Assembly: GCF_000151665.1 (NCBI RefSeq)
Contig: NW_013171818.1
Coordinates: forward strand, 309,308 to 373,307
From: Blastocystis hominis
Lineage: Eukaryota > Sar > Bigyra > Opalinata > Blastocystidae
Length of the DNA stretch: 64,000 nucleotides
Reading direction: 5' to 3'
The notes beneath the pieces were generated by a model, which saw only the letters and a list, made by a program, of their open reading frames with translations, had not been told where the DNA came from and ran no database searches. Below are positions 22,982-34,706 of the stretch, one piece after another (positions within the stretch are counted from its first letter, which is position 1; the number at the start of each line of letters is the position of its first letter). The translations under genes were made by a program, and so were the position numbers.

Positions 22982-23422
22982 TTTGTGTTTGTTGGAAAAG
23001 GAGGATCGGTGAGATAGCAGCTGGATGTGTATAGAATTGTTTGGAGAATTGAAGTGGAGCAAAATGGTAAATGAAACGTTGAAAGTGATAATACTGACTA
23101 TGCAACTAGGATTGATAGAGTGCATGCATTGAATACTAATAGAGCAATCATTCATTTATCTCTTTGGATATTGAGTTATCCTCCCAACTCTGAATTGAAT
23201 GGGTGCCAAGCCCTTCATTCAACTGTTTACACGATGGAAATTGGATTCGTTGAATGTCAATCCACGCATCAATTCATTTCCTTCTCTAATCCAAATCCCA
23301 CACTCCTTTCCTCTCCTCTTTTTTTCATTTCTGCTTTGCACTCAAACATTTCGTATAACAAACCCTCCATACTACAACAATCCACCCATCCACAACTCCT
23401 TCCTTCCTTCCTTCCTTCCTTC
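22982..23422. other. Intergenic spacer with CCTT repeat
   Basis: Convergent spacer between NUP54 and the stomatin-like gene. It holds the NUP54 poly(A) motif (22986-22993) and a (CCTT)n run at 23398-23422 that touches the stomatin-like stop codon. No gene seen. Confidence 0.6.
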
Positions 23423-24478
23423 TTAATGGCGTGGGATAATCGTATTCAATCCCAGCAACTGCGACGTCTGCGCCATCAACGTTTCTTGCGGCACCAGCAC
23501 CACCTTCGTTTGCGGCAGCGCGCAGATTTCCTTCAGCATCGCAATGTACTTCATCGCGATCAAATACTTCGACGGATCGTCGCCCGACCCCTCCAACGAC
23601 CGCGAAATCTCCTGGATCGACCGCGCCTCCGCCTGCGCGTCGTTCAGCATGGCCTGCGCCTGGCCGCGCGCCGCGGTCACCACACGCTGCGCCTCTCCCT
23701 CGGCCTCGCGGATCTTTCGATCCCGTTCTCCTTCGGCGTTGATGATGCAGGTCTGCTTATCCGACTTGGCAGTAATCACCACTTCCTTGTTCTTGAAATC
23801 CGCGTTCTTCTTCTGCGCCAGCACCTCTTCCAGCTCGTGCGCACTCACCTTCTGGATCTTCACCATCTCGATTTTAACGCCCCAATTGCAAGCGATGATG
23901 TCCAATTCGCCGGCTACACGATCCAGAATAGCGGTATCTTCGATGATACGGTCCACGTCCAGGGAGCCAGCCACGTCACGAAGACGAGCCTGCAGGAGAC
24001 GAGACAGAACATTGGGAAGATTGTTCACAGAGTAGACCATCATCTTTGGATTGGTGATTCGGTACTGCAGCACCTAGAAATTAAAAATCCATGTGATTTC
24101 TACGGCATCCAAATAAATCATGGCATTATCACGGGTGATAACGGGTCTACAAATCACATGAAGAGCACGAACCTACTGCTCAGGGAAATCAAGGACTTCG
24201 TTTTGAGTAGAAATCACGTCAGAATAGGTTTCGATTAACTGTCCTTTCGAATATCCAGAGCTGATCACATAGCGGTTATAGACAAATTTCGTCCTGTCGA
24301 GGAATGGAGCTACAAAGTTCACACCAGGCTCTAGGGATTTTGAATAGGTTCCTAGACGTTCCACAATAATGTGCTCTCTTTCGCTCACACATCGAATGCT
24401 GTGACGCACTAGGAAGATTATGCAAAAGAGAGCAAATGCAATCAACAAAGCAAGCATAACCCAATCAAAAGCACTCAT
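23423..24478 (-). CDS. Stomatin/SPFH-domain protein
   Basis: Three exons around two 30-nt introns give 331 residues. Residues about 5-27 are a membrane segment (WVMLALLIAFALFCIIFLV). The SPFH domain follows: ISTQNEVLDFPEQPVITRDN, AVLQYRITNPKMMVYSVNNL, ARLRDVAGSLDVDRI and ACNWGVKIEMVKIQKV. A charged coiled coil (EGERDRKIREAEGEAQRVV) and a C-terminal QTSQLLGLN tail complete it. These proteins form ring-like membrane scaffolds. The single N-terminal anchor favours stomatin proper over an imported STOML2-type protein, but this is not certain. Confidence 0.88.
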
Positions 24479-25015
24479 TTTCAATTTCTATACAATCAAG
24501 TAGTGCCCAATCAGCCTACATATTTCTTTCCAAAATATCTTCTTGATTTGTTTTTGAAATACGCTTAATCTAGATTCGGTGCTGTGAAACTCCAAAAGTA
24601 GGTCCGCCAAAATACGCAAATAACCGTTTTACCACCAACCTCAATTCCAGGTTATTCCGCAAAAGAAGCATCTCTGTGGAAAGGGCTAACAGGTCAGACA
24701 CAGTTCCCCACGCCGCGTCTCCAAATTCTGACTATTCATCACTCATCCTTATTTCTCTAATCCAATGATTGTCTCAGAGATGGCCCCATATTCCAAGTTC
24801 TTTCCCACCCTCCTTTTGAATATCCAGCGATTGTGTTTTGCATCTTGAAGCAAGGGTTCATTGCCATAATTTCAGTACAGCAACTGAAACAGGTCACTTA
24901 GAGATAGAATAGAGTACCCCTTAGAATTGTGTTACAGGAAGGAAACTGACACTGAGAACCAATCAATTATTGAGTTTCCTGAAACTCCTCTTCCTCTCGT
25001 TTTGAACACAATAAA
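24479..25015. other. Spacer with possible small unresolved gene
   Basis: Intergenic region between the divergent stomatin-like and giant surface-protein genes. The minus strand carries two coding-looking stretches, from an ATG at 24867 and from about 24725 down to a TAG near 24570 (LALSTEMLLLRNNLELR). I could not connect them by GT-AG introns, so no gene is called. Confidence 0.4.
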
Positions 25016-28000
25016 ATGAAGTTAGTTGGTGTAGTTCTCTTTTCTATTTGTGTGGTTTCTTTCTTTGCTGTAACATATAGTTTGTGCTCTTGTGAGCTCT
25101 CTGGACTGTGCTGAAAATGAGGTATACCTGAATCTGAAAAAGAAGTCCATGAGCTGGGCAAGCGAAGAGTCGGTCGTCATCTACGACGGGGACCGAAAGG
25201 TTTATACCTCCCCCGCATTTCTGAACAATGTTGAACGCGAATTCGAGGCCTGCATAGACAAGACTACGAATTTACGATACCGGATCAGTTTGCTGGACTC
25301 ACGTAAGGATTCGTGGAGCTCGGGCGCCTGGGTTGATATTCGTGGTAAATACCTGAATACCTTTTTCAAGGCGTTTATGAAAGAATCCACGGAGGAGACT
25401 TATGAGCTTTCGCTCTACTACGGAATTGACAAGATGTCTCTTTGGAAGTATTCCGCATCGTACAGTGATGGATGGACCTCCACCACCTTTACTGACTCCT
25501 CCTGGACTGATTACACCTATGACGCGAACTCCACGACGACGGTGGTCGGTACTCAGTACTACCGAAAGAATTTTGACGGTCTGGTTTCGATGGCCTCTTA
25601 TGAATGCCGTCTGCGCTATATGTATGGTATCGTCGTGTACATCAACGGCAACGAAGTGTTCCGTGACAACATGAACGCTGGAGAGGTGACTCAGAACACT
25701 CCCTCCACTGGAATCAAGAACCCGCTGGACTACCGCGGCTTCATGCGCTCCGGAGGCGACATTTCCTCCGTCCAGAGCGTTCTAGCGGTGGAGCTGCACT
25801 TCCCCAACGCGCAGAGCTCGAATACCTGGAGCTTCGACGCCTGGCTGGCGATTTTGTCTCCGTCCTTCCCCGAAGAACTCTGCTCCGTCTTCCCTTACGA
25901 TATGGAAGTCACGGGATCCGGATCGAACCCCACCAGAGCGTTTAATTGGAACAAGAGCGACTATATGACGATGAGTTCCATCAGCGATGACAGCTATCTT
26001 CAGTACGGCATTGAAAATGGCCTCGTACTTCCCGCGGTGAACGGAATCCGCTATTTCCCGTACGTGTACCAGACCAAGGGTCCCAGCGCCCTCGAGCTGA
26101 CTGGAAGCAACTCGATCAATGGGCCGTGGGAGTCGGTGATGAGCGTATCGGACTGGGTCTTGGAGAGCAAGACGTACAAGCAGGAAGTGAGCTACATGGC
26201 GAACGTTTTCTATTCGAACTACCGCGTTCGCTTCCTGGAAGCGATCTCCACGCCGATGTACATCGCGGAGATGCAGTTGCTGGTGTGTAACAACCAGCCT
26301 CCATCCGAGATCGTCTTCGAGCAGGAAGCGTTCGAGTTCCTCGCCATGGTGGACTCCGTCAGCATCGCTCCCATCCGCCACGGATTCACCCAGTGCACCA
26401 TTCAGCCTGCTCTGCCTCTGGGATTGTCGCTCGACGCGGACTCCTGCACCATTACTGGCGTAGCTCGCGCCGAGCTGAACGCGACGATGTTCACGGTGAC
26501 GAGCCACTTGGCGACTGCGAACGTATCCGGCACCTTCTCGCTGTCGCTCACGATTTGCAGAGGAACCATGATCGAGATCCTGCGCACCTACAAGTCGAGC
26601 GCCACGTCGGAAGGGTTCGTCGTGACGTCGAGCGAGAGCGGCGAAGTGCTGTACTCGGTGGAGCCGAACAGCGGACAGGTGTCGTCGAAGGACTGGGCGG
26701 TGAGTCTCTGCGCGCCTCCGGGCCGCGTTAACATCGAAGTGAGCTCCACAAGCAATTACTGGACCAGCAAGTCCTATCTCTATCTCTACTCGGTGTACTA
26801 CAACACGGAGAAGGAGGAGGTCGCTCGGATCCGATTTGATCGCCAGCTGGGTCTTGACTCTTCCTACACCTTCAACCCGCACTACTCTCTGGCGAGCCGA
26901 ACCGAATGGTTCATGAAGTTCGGCGAAGTCCCCGCGTCCTGGACGGATAGCAACACGAGCGGGTGGACGAGCGGCGTGCCGATCGACTCCACGTCCACCT
27001 CGCACATCCAGCTCTTCAAGAAGTCCTTCTCTATCAGCTCGCTGGACAACGCTGCCTCGCTCATCATGTCGATTCGCTATCGTCACGGCTGCATCGTATA
27101 CCTCAACGGCCACGAAGTGTTCCGTCGTGGCGTCAGCGGAGAGCTCAGCACCGATTCGCTCTCCTCCAACACGTTCTCCTCCCTCCTCTACCGCGTGGTG
27201 TCGGTCCCCTTCGTCACCTCCACGGACACGAACGGCGATTCCACCACCTACGTTCAAGTCGGAACCAACTGGATCGCGGTCGCCATCGTCGGCGCCGCCA
27301 CCTCCGACACCGACGTGGAGTTCGATCTGATGCTCCGCTTGGCGGGCAGCAATTCCGAGTCGCGCCTTCTCACCGTGACGACGTCGTCCTCCAATGCGGG
27401 AACCAGCGGCAATGCGGTGGATCTGTACTACAGCACGTACCTGTCCTCCACGACCTGCAGCAGCAACTACGTGGAGATCACCTTCCCGAACGATCGTCGC
27501 GAGTGGATCAACTCGGTGCTGGTGCAGTCGTACTACTCCGAGCTCAAGTATCTCGTTCGGAACTTCGTGGTACGCGCGAAGAACCCGGAGATGGAGGACT
27601 ACGTCGTGCTGGCGACGGTCGAGAACATCACGTGGTCGATTGCCGGCCAATCGCGCAAGATCTGGATCAGCAACGACCTCTCCTTCAACAAATACCGGTT
27701 CGATAACTTCACAACCGGCGATCCGGATTCCTGCTCGTGGCGCGTCTCCCGTCTCGACCTCTTCGCCAACAGCATGGTGGAAACCATCCAGCCGCTTACC
27801 TACGAGTCCACCGACGTCTACAAGAACATCGAGATGAGCGAGCTCTACCCGTCCTCCACCTACTACACCGACTTCAAGGTCTCCCCCGCGCTCCCTGACG
27901 GCCTGGTCATCGACGCCTTCGAAGGCGTGATCTCCGGCACCGCCACCAAGCTTCAGGACCGCAAGACCTACACGATCTCCGCTCGCAACGTCCGAGGCGG

Positions 28001-29993
28001 CGAGGTCACCGCCACGCTCGAGCTGGGCGTTACCGAGTGCTACAACGGCCGCAGCCTGATCACCGTCGCGATCCGCGCCGACTCCAACCGCGTCGAAAAC
28101 TCCTACAAACTCTTCCAGGGACGCGGCACTACCGGCTCGCTCGTCGCCTCCATCGATCGGTTCCCCGCGACTTCCACCTGGCTCTACCTCGACCGCTGCC
28201 TCCCCAACGGGCTCTACACCTTCGAGGCCTCCGACTCCCGCGGGGACGGATGGAGCACCGGCACCGGCTTCATGGTGACGGTGGACCAGGGCAATTTCCC
28301 CGTGTTTATGGCGATGGTGCCGGCAGGCGACGCCCCGGTCAAAGTCCCCGTCACCTTCTCGTCGTTCCTGCCGTTCCAGCGCAACACGGGTCTGTGGCGC
28401 ATTCTGGCGACGGCCAGCCCCGCGGCGGACTGGATGGCGCGCGGATTTGATGACTCGGCGTGGAAGGAAATCCCCGCGAACGAGATCGGAAGCATCGAGC
28501 CGGTGACCGCGTATATCCGCAAGAGCTTCACGCTGGAAACCGTGGAGGAGTACAACGTGCTGAACGTGATCGCGCGATTCAACGGCGGCCTGCAGGCCTA
28601 TTTCAACGGCCATCTCGTGGCTCGGTTCAATCTCCCGGACACCGTCACGCCGTCCACGATGGGTCTGGAGAAGCGCTCGGTGGATCTGTGGTCGAAGTTC
28701 CACGTGGTGCTGCGCCACTCCGGCGTGGTGGAGGGTACCAACGTGATGGCGTTCGAACTGCACCGCGCGACGGGAATGGACGCGATGACCACGCTGACGT
28801 TCGACGCGACGGGCGTGTTCGGCGTGGAGGAATGCTCGGTGGTGACGGACAGCTGGATCGTGAAGAGCGGCTCCCTCGTGTCCGAATCCAGCTACGCGGA
28901 GCTGTTCGATCTGAATCCGTACGTGGTGAACCAGATCGCGAACAAGGAAGGCTCCTATCTGGACTTCTACGCGGAGAACCAGGTGGGCTCGCGCTTCTCG
29001 GAGTACGGATTCTACATCAACAGCAATGTCAACTCCTACAGCTTCTCTCTCTACGCCTATCCCATCGACTCCAGCCTCGACGACACGTTCTCCAAGCAGG
29101 ACCTCGAAGAGATCAGCGTCGCCGCCGACCAGTCGCCCCTCGGCCGTACTTTCAACGGCTACCAGGCGCCTCTGGCCATTCTCGGCTTCCGCCACTTCCG
29201 ATTTGAGGTCGACGACCCCGCGTCCTCGGCTCCCAACGTCGTGTCCTTCCTCTTCCGCGTCTGCATGAGTCGAGGCACGCTCTGCCCCGCGGTGGACGGC
29301 TTCCCCGCGGTGGCGGAGGGCGAGATGTCCCCGTCGGAATGCGAGTACGGATACAGCGGATACGCCTATCGACTCTGCCAGAACGGCACGCTGAGCGAAG
29401 TCCACACGGATCGCTGCGTGCCCAAAGTCCCCGACTACCTCGCCTACTCCAAGGAGCGCTTCATCTTCTACCGGGATTTGCCGAGCTCCACGGGCAAGCC
29501 TTCCTTCGAGAACCTCATCGACACGTTCTATCTGAAGGAGGGCGACGCGCTGCCCGACGGCCTGCAGCTGAATAACCGCACGGGCGAGATCGAAGGCACG
29601 CCGCGGTCGCTCGTGAAGCAGAGCGTGGTGACGATCATCGGAGAGAACACGAAGGGCGTGACGGAGACCACCGTGGCGTTCATGGTGCGGCTGGGCGAGT
29701 GCGAGCCCGACGGCCTGTTCATGCGAACCACCGCTGGAACCACCGCGGTGATCGACTGTGCGCTGAAGGGAAGCTACGTGGGAAAGCAGGAGCGGCTGTG
29801 CAAGCTGGGAGAGAACGGAGGGGAGTGGCAGAAGGCGAGCGGCGTGTGCATGCCGGTCGCTTTGATCGTGGTGCTGGTGGTGCTGGCAGTGATCGTGGTA
29901 CTGGTGGTTATCGCCTTCGTGATTCGCGTGACGTCGGGAAAGAAGTCGCAGAAGAAGTCGCTGGCGCATAGCAAGCCCGCCGTGGACGTTTAA
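25016..29993 (+). CDS. Giant modular type I cell-surface protein
   Basis: A 31-nt intron splits the signal peptide (MKLVGVVLFSIFCALVSS); the rest is one 4.9-kb exon, 1648 residues in all. Three jelly-roll modules recur near residues 120-240, 620-730 and 1120-1240, each with a GxxVYxNGxEVxR-type core (GIVVYINGNEVFR, GCIVYLNGHEVFR, GLQAYFNGHLVAR). Three He_PIG-like Ig modules carry PxLPxGLxxD...I.G.A (PALPLGLSLDADSCTITG, PALPDGLVIDAFEGVISG, DALPDGLQLNNRTGEIEG). Two or three D(S)xxDGWS modules and two Cys-paired sushi-like modules (near 1440 and 1560) follow. The C-terminus is a long Val/Ile helix and a short Lys/Ser tail. Probably an adhesin or surface receptor; ligand unknown. Codon use is markedly GC-rich. 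TAA, then TGTTTGTG. Confidence 0.85.
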
Positions 29994-30109
29994 TTTTAGT
30001 GAGATGTTTGTGAGAAACACGAAGGGGAGAGAGAGAGAGAGTGGTTCGATGGAGTTGTGGTCGATCGCTTGGGAGTGAAATGATTGAATTGGCAGTCCGT
30101 TCCCAAGGA

Positions 30110-30210
30110 GATTCACTCATTGATTCATTGATTCATTGATTCATATATCCATTTATTTATCTATTTATTCATCCACTTATTGATTCATTGACTCATTAAT
30201 TCATTAATTA
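30110..30210. repeat. ATTGATTC-type simple repeat
   Basis: Tandem (TCATTGAT)n degrading into TTTATTTATCTAT-like sequence in the 3' spacer of two convergent genes. Confidence 0.75.
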
Positions 30211-30245
30211 GTTTAACAAACAATCCTCCAAGAAGCCCTTCTTCC

Positions 30246-32096
30246 TTACTCCTGCTTCTTCACCTTCTCCGGCAGAATCGAATACGTATTCCACCCTCCC
30301 GGCAACAAACTCACGCGATATCCCTCCTGCATCAGAATTCTCGCTGCGAAATACGCCGTCTTCCCCACGTTGCACGTCACCGCCACTTCCTTCTCCTTCG
30401 GAATCTTCTCCAGACTGCTTCGCACCTTCTCCAGCGGAATATTCTCAAACCCAGCGATCGGATTCGCCTTTCCTCACCTCCCTCCTCCACTCCTACATCA
30501 AACATCGCCTTATTTCGCACGTCCAGCTTAAACACATCCTCTCTCCGCAGCGCCTCCTCCCACGCCATCTGTCTCACCAGTCCCTTCATCACGTTTTCTC
30601 CCAGCATTCCAGCCATATTCACCACATCCTTCGCCGACCCAAACTACCCCTCATTTCCCCGTTTCTCCCTTACCGGCGGCGCGTAGCACAGCTCCGCCTG
30701 CGCCACATCGCTCACCGTCGCCTTCATCTGAATGAACGCCGCCAGCACGTCGATCCGCTTCTCCACGCCGTCCTTCCCCACCGCCTGCGCGCCCAGCACG
30801 CGTCCGCTCTCCCTATCGAAGCACAGATCCAAGTGAATCATCGACGATCCCGGGTAATACGTCGCGTGATTCGCCGCGTGCACGTGCACACACTCCACTT
30901 TTTCGGCGTCCATCGCCTTCGAGCGGCTCAGCGAGGCGGGCGTTTCACCGGTCATCGCTACGGTCAAGTCGAACATGCGGCACACGGAAGTTCCCTGCAC
31001 GCCCGGAAATTCCGATTGCAAGCCGCTCAGCACATCGGCCACAATTCGCCCCTCGCGGTTCGCGGGGCCGGCCAGGGGAAGCGTCGTGGGTTTATCGGTC
31101 ACTCGGCTGGTGACTTGGACCACATCGCCCACCGCGAAGATTGATGGATCGCTTGTGCGCATCTGGCGGTCTACGGCGATGCTGCCGCGCATGCCGAGCG
31201 ATAAGCCGCAGTCACGTGCCAATTCGGAGTTCGGAGAAACGCCGATGGAGAGAATGACGAGTTCGCATTCGATCGGGGTGCCCTTGGTGTGGGACACTTT
31301 TAAGTGATCGGATTCTGCAGTGATCGATTCGAAACCACTCCCAGAATGAAGATCAATTCCATGATCCCGAATCGTCTTTTCGAGGATGGTAGCCAGTTCA
31401 TCACTCAAAATAGGCATTACATGCGGCGCCAATTCGATAAGACTCACTTTCAGTCCACTATGGAATTAGTCCCGATTTTTGGAATTACCGATGTACGAGG
31501 TTTTCTGCCATTTCGAGGCCAATGAAGCCTCCACCAACAACAACAGCGCGTGTGGCATGATGCTGATCGATCCAGGACTTGATCTGGTTGCTGTCAGGAA
31601 TGTCTCGAAGCTGGAAGACACCCGGGAGATCGCAGCCAGGAAGCTTGGGAACGAAGGGCTTGGAACCAGTGGAGAGGATTAGGTTGTCGTAGGTCTCTTC
31701 GAAACTAGACGTTTGGAAGCATTTCGAATCTTTACGTTTCTCCAGAAATTAGGTTCTTCACGAGAACGGACTTTTTCTCGCGATTGATGGACAGTACCTC
31801 GTGTCGAGTAAACACGTCGATGTTGAACCACCCCTTGTATTTTTCCGCTGAAAACACAATCAGGTCATTTTCCTTGGGTAAATCCACCCTCTTACACCTA
31901 CCTCAGGGATGACATCTCCAATGTAATAGGGCAGACCACAATTGGCAAAAGATACATACGGACCTTTCTCGAAGATGATAATTTCCGCTTTTTCGTCCAA
32001 TCTGCGCAATCTAAAGGTCGTCTCACCCCAAAGATCCACGTACCTTGCAGCCGCACTACCTCCTCCAGCAACTCCTCCAACAATAACAGTTTTCAT
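30246..32096 (-). CDS. CoA-disulfide reductase/NADH oxidase fused to a rhodanese domain
   Basis: Seven exons (introns of 29-33 nt) give 555 residues. The FAD-binding start is MKTVIVGGVAGGGSAAARLR. The catalytic Cys sits in YVSFANCGLPYYIGD, the class III pattern of CoA-disulfide reductases and Nox enzymes. A second GxGxxG (VVVGGGFIGLEMAENL) binds NAD(P)H, and IFAVGDVVQV is the FAD end motif. The dimer domain is followed by a rhodanese domain (VFKLDVRNKAMFD; active Cys in VTCNVGKTAYFAARIL). This fused form is common in anaerobic bacteria, so a transferred origin is plausible. It likely handles CoA/persulfide redox or NADH oxidation under low oxygen. TAA, then TGTTTGTT at 30215-30222. Confidence 0.9.
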
Positions 32097-32178
32097 TCTA
32101 CCCACTCATATCTGGCTTGTAGGAGCCTACTCAACTCGATTTAGAGATTATCGCTCAAACAAGAAAAAAGATAATGTA

Positions 32179-34282
32179 CTACTTCTTCTTCATTAGAATT
32201 CGAGGCACCAATCTTCCGGAAGCTTTCATTTTGGGAAGCGGTTCCGAAGGCACGTTCTTTGTTTCCGGCACTGCATTGGCCCGCTTTTCCTTCTGTATAA
32301 TGGGTTTGGTTTGGTTGTTTTTATCCTCCTTTTCAGTTAATTTCGACTGATTCATTGGCTCCAGCGGCGGATTCGCCGCACCGAACGGGTCCCTCAACGG
32401 GACATTCAGCGAGTAATTCGACGAGAAGTTCGACGAGTAATTCGATGAGAAGTTCGATGAGAAGTTCGATGAGAAGTTCGATGAGAAGTTCGACGACTGA
32501 CTCAACGATTGACCCAGCGGGTCATTCAGCGGGTCATTCAATGAGAAATTCAGCGGGTCATTCAACGATTCATTCAATGGATGATTCAACGATTCATTCA
32601 ATTCGCTTTCCTTCTCCTTTCCCTTCTCTTCGTCCCCTTCTTTTCCCGCCAATTTCACTCCCATTTCCACTCTAGGGTTCCCCATTTCCACTCTAGGGTT
32701 CCCCATTTCCACCATTCCACTCCACCCCATCGGAAACTCCCGCAATCCCTTCCTTCCCAGGTCCATCGCCTTCCCCGCGGGACCGAATCCTCCATACCGC
32801 ATGTCGTCGCGCATTTCCCCGCCAAACCGCATCCCAACATTCAGCGAATTAACCGCGGGATCCACACGCGACAGCGGCATCCCCGCGGGACGGAACGGAT
32901 ATCCGTACAACCCGGGAGGCGGCGCGAACGGACCCGACGAAGCCAGAAATCCCGGGTTTGCCGCCAAAAATGGGGAATCCTCGATAATCGCGGGATCCAC
33001 AAACGGCTTCACCGCGGGGATTTCCGCTTCGGGGTGAGACGACATCCGCGGGAGCAGACGCGACGCCGGCATCCCGGACCCCACTGGGGAAACCGTGGAA
33101 ACCGGAGTAGAAGTGGAAACCGTGGAAACCGTGGAAAAGGAGGTAGAGAAGGATTCCAAGTACCGAACCTGCTGGTTTCCCTGTTGCTTCTCCGTTTCTC
33201 CAGTTTCTCCAGTTTCTCCAGTTGGATTGGGTTGCGCCCAGAGCTGTTCCACGGGGATTTCGACGCCCTTCGCGGCCGCTTTGGGCGTTTCATCAAACAA
33301 AATCCGCGCGGATTTTGTTTGCTCGCTCGTCTGACTCAGCAATTCCCGCTCGATCGCCTGGCTCGAAACGCCCGCATCCTCCTCCGCCAAGCCCGCATCA
33401 TGATCCGCGGGGATCGCCTCATCGCTCTTGGGCGGGAACAGATCCGCGGGAATCTCGTCGTTTCGTTGGAGGGTTCTCTACGAAAAGGGGAAACCGTGGA
33501 ACCTACGGAGAGATCGAAGTCGGCGGCGTCTTCCTTGGGCATTTCCCAGTCGTCCACGATTTCCTCCGATTCCCCCGCGGGTTCCGCGTGGTTCCGAGGA
33601 TTCGGTTTAACCGCGGTGAAACGGTCGAAACGTTCGAAACGGTCGTGGCGAGGAGGTTTCGCGGAAATTGCGGGGTCGGAATGGTCGTAACTGCCGAAAC
33701 GGCTGCGGTGCGGGAGTTTCGGAGGGTCGGAGAGAGACGGTGCGGGAGTTTCATTGGGGATTTTGGTGATGATGAAGGAAAAGGGGGAAATGGGAATGTC
33801 GGGATGGCCAGGGTAGGAGGGCGAGAGGACGACATCGCGGATGGCGTACATCTCTTCGAGCGTCTGTGTTGTGAGGGGCGAGCTGTGGAAATACGTAGAG
33901 AAGAGGGCGCGAAGGAGATGATGATGATGATTCTTCCGTCGGTTCTGGTTTTGCTAAATTTCAGTGCGTTGTGGGGAGAGGGAACGTTCTGGTTCAGAAA
34001 CGGGCGCTTTCGGTTTCTTTTGAAATCGTAAGTTCGGTTGAGCCCGCGCTACAGGTTTATTTGTGTCTGTATTATTGGGTCGTCCGTTTCCACGCTGTTG
34101 ACGAATTCCTTTTCCCCTTCCCTTGCTTTTGCCGTTTCCTCGCTCCGCTTTGTCATTTCGCACCTATGTTCAATCGGAATCGAGCTGCTTACTCCTTTCG
34201 GAGCGGTTACTTCCCTAAAGATGAACACCTCACCGAAAAGCTACTTATTGACAGTTTGTTCAGTTTCTGTTTCGGCTTGCAT
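32179..34282 (-). CDS. 4E-T-like eIF4E-binding protein (low complexity)
   Basis: Six exons, with five introns of 29-32 nt, give exactly 650 residues from MQAETETEQTVNKEV to RILMKKK. A basic Gly/Arg-rich N-terminus (GRGKGIRQQRGNGRPNN) precedes LLYTLEEMYAIRDV, a good match to the YxxxxL-phi eIF4E-binding helix of 4E-T (here Met replaces Leu). The rest is Pro/Ser/Asn-rich disorder with FG- and LNDPL-type tandem repeats. 4E-T carries eIF4E to P-bodies and represses translation. The assignment rests on that single motif plus layout, so other intrinsically disordered RNP proteins remain possible. The TAG stop is followed by TTGTTTGAG. Confidence 0.55.
32406..32600 (-). repeat. 12-bp coding tandem repeat (SSNF/LNDPL units)
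   Basis: About seven copies of a 12-bp unit (GAAGTTCGATGA) encode repeated S-S-N-F. They adjoin 15-bp units encoding L-N-D-P-L, within the 4E-T-like gene. Confidence 0.85.
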
Positions 34283-34706
34283 TGATTTCCTTTAGATAAT
34301 TTGAAAAGATTGGAAAATGGATGAAAGAGAGTTAACTAATGAAAAGTTGTGTGTAATATTCCCTGTTATTGTTTCTCTGCTTCTCTGCTTATTTCCTACG
34401 TGTAGATCATAATATATGAAACCGGATTGTTTACTACCCGTTTCTTTTATGTGACATGTGCTGTGAATTTACTATTCAATGATCATAAAGGATAGAGGAA
34501 ATAATGAGACATTGATTCGGGAGAACAATAACGACTTTATTGAACACATCACCACGATTGACAAGTATCCTACTTTCACATGACCTTCAGCGTGCAGCTA
34601 CTCCCTCTACAACAAGCGCTAAACAATTCACTTCATTGCTTTTTAGTTTCTGCTGCGTAGCTCAAACAAACAAACAAACAAACAAACAAACAAACAACCC
34701 TCACAC
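34283..34706. other. Spacer with expanded poly(A) motif
   Basis: Between cyclin C and the 4E-T-like gene. A (CAAA)n run at 34663-34697 reads as (TTTG)n on the cyclin C strand and so contains several overlapping TGTTTGTT motifs. Nothing else seen. Confidence 0.6.

Noticed and set aside
25782-30116. 1444-codon open frame on the minus strand opposite the giant surface gene
   Set aside because: It mirrors a GC-rich gene with strongly biased codons, starts without a convincing ATG context, has His/Arg/Val-heavy composition and no recognisable domain. The plus frame has signal peptide, modules and membrane helix.
32406-32600. CRISPR-like regular repeats
   Set aside because: Units are 12-15 bp with no spacers, lie in frame inside a coding exon of a eukaryotic gene.
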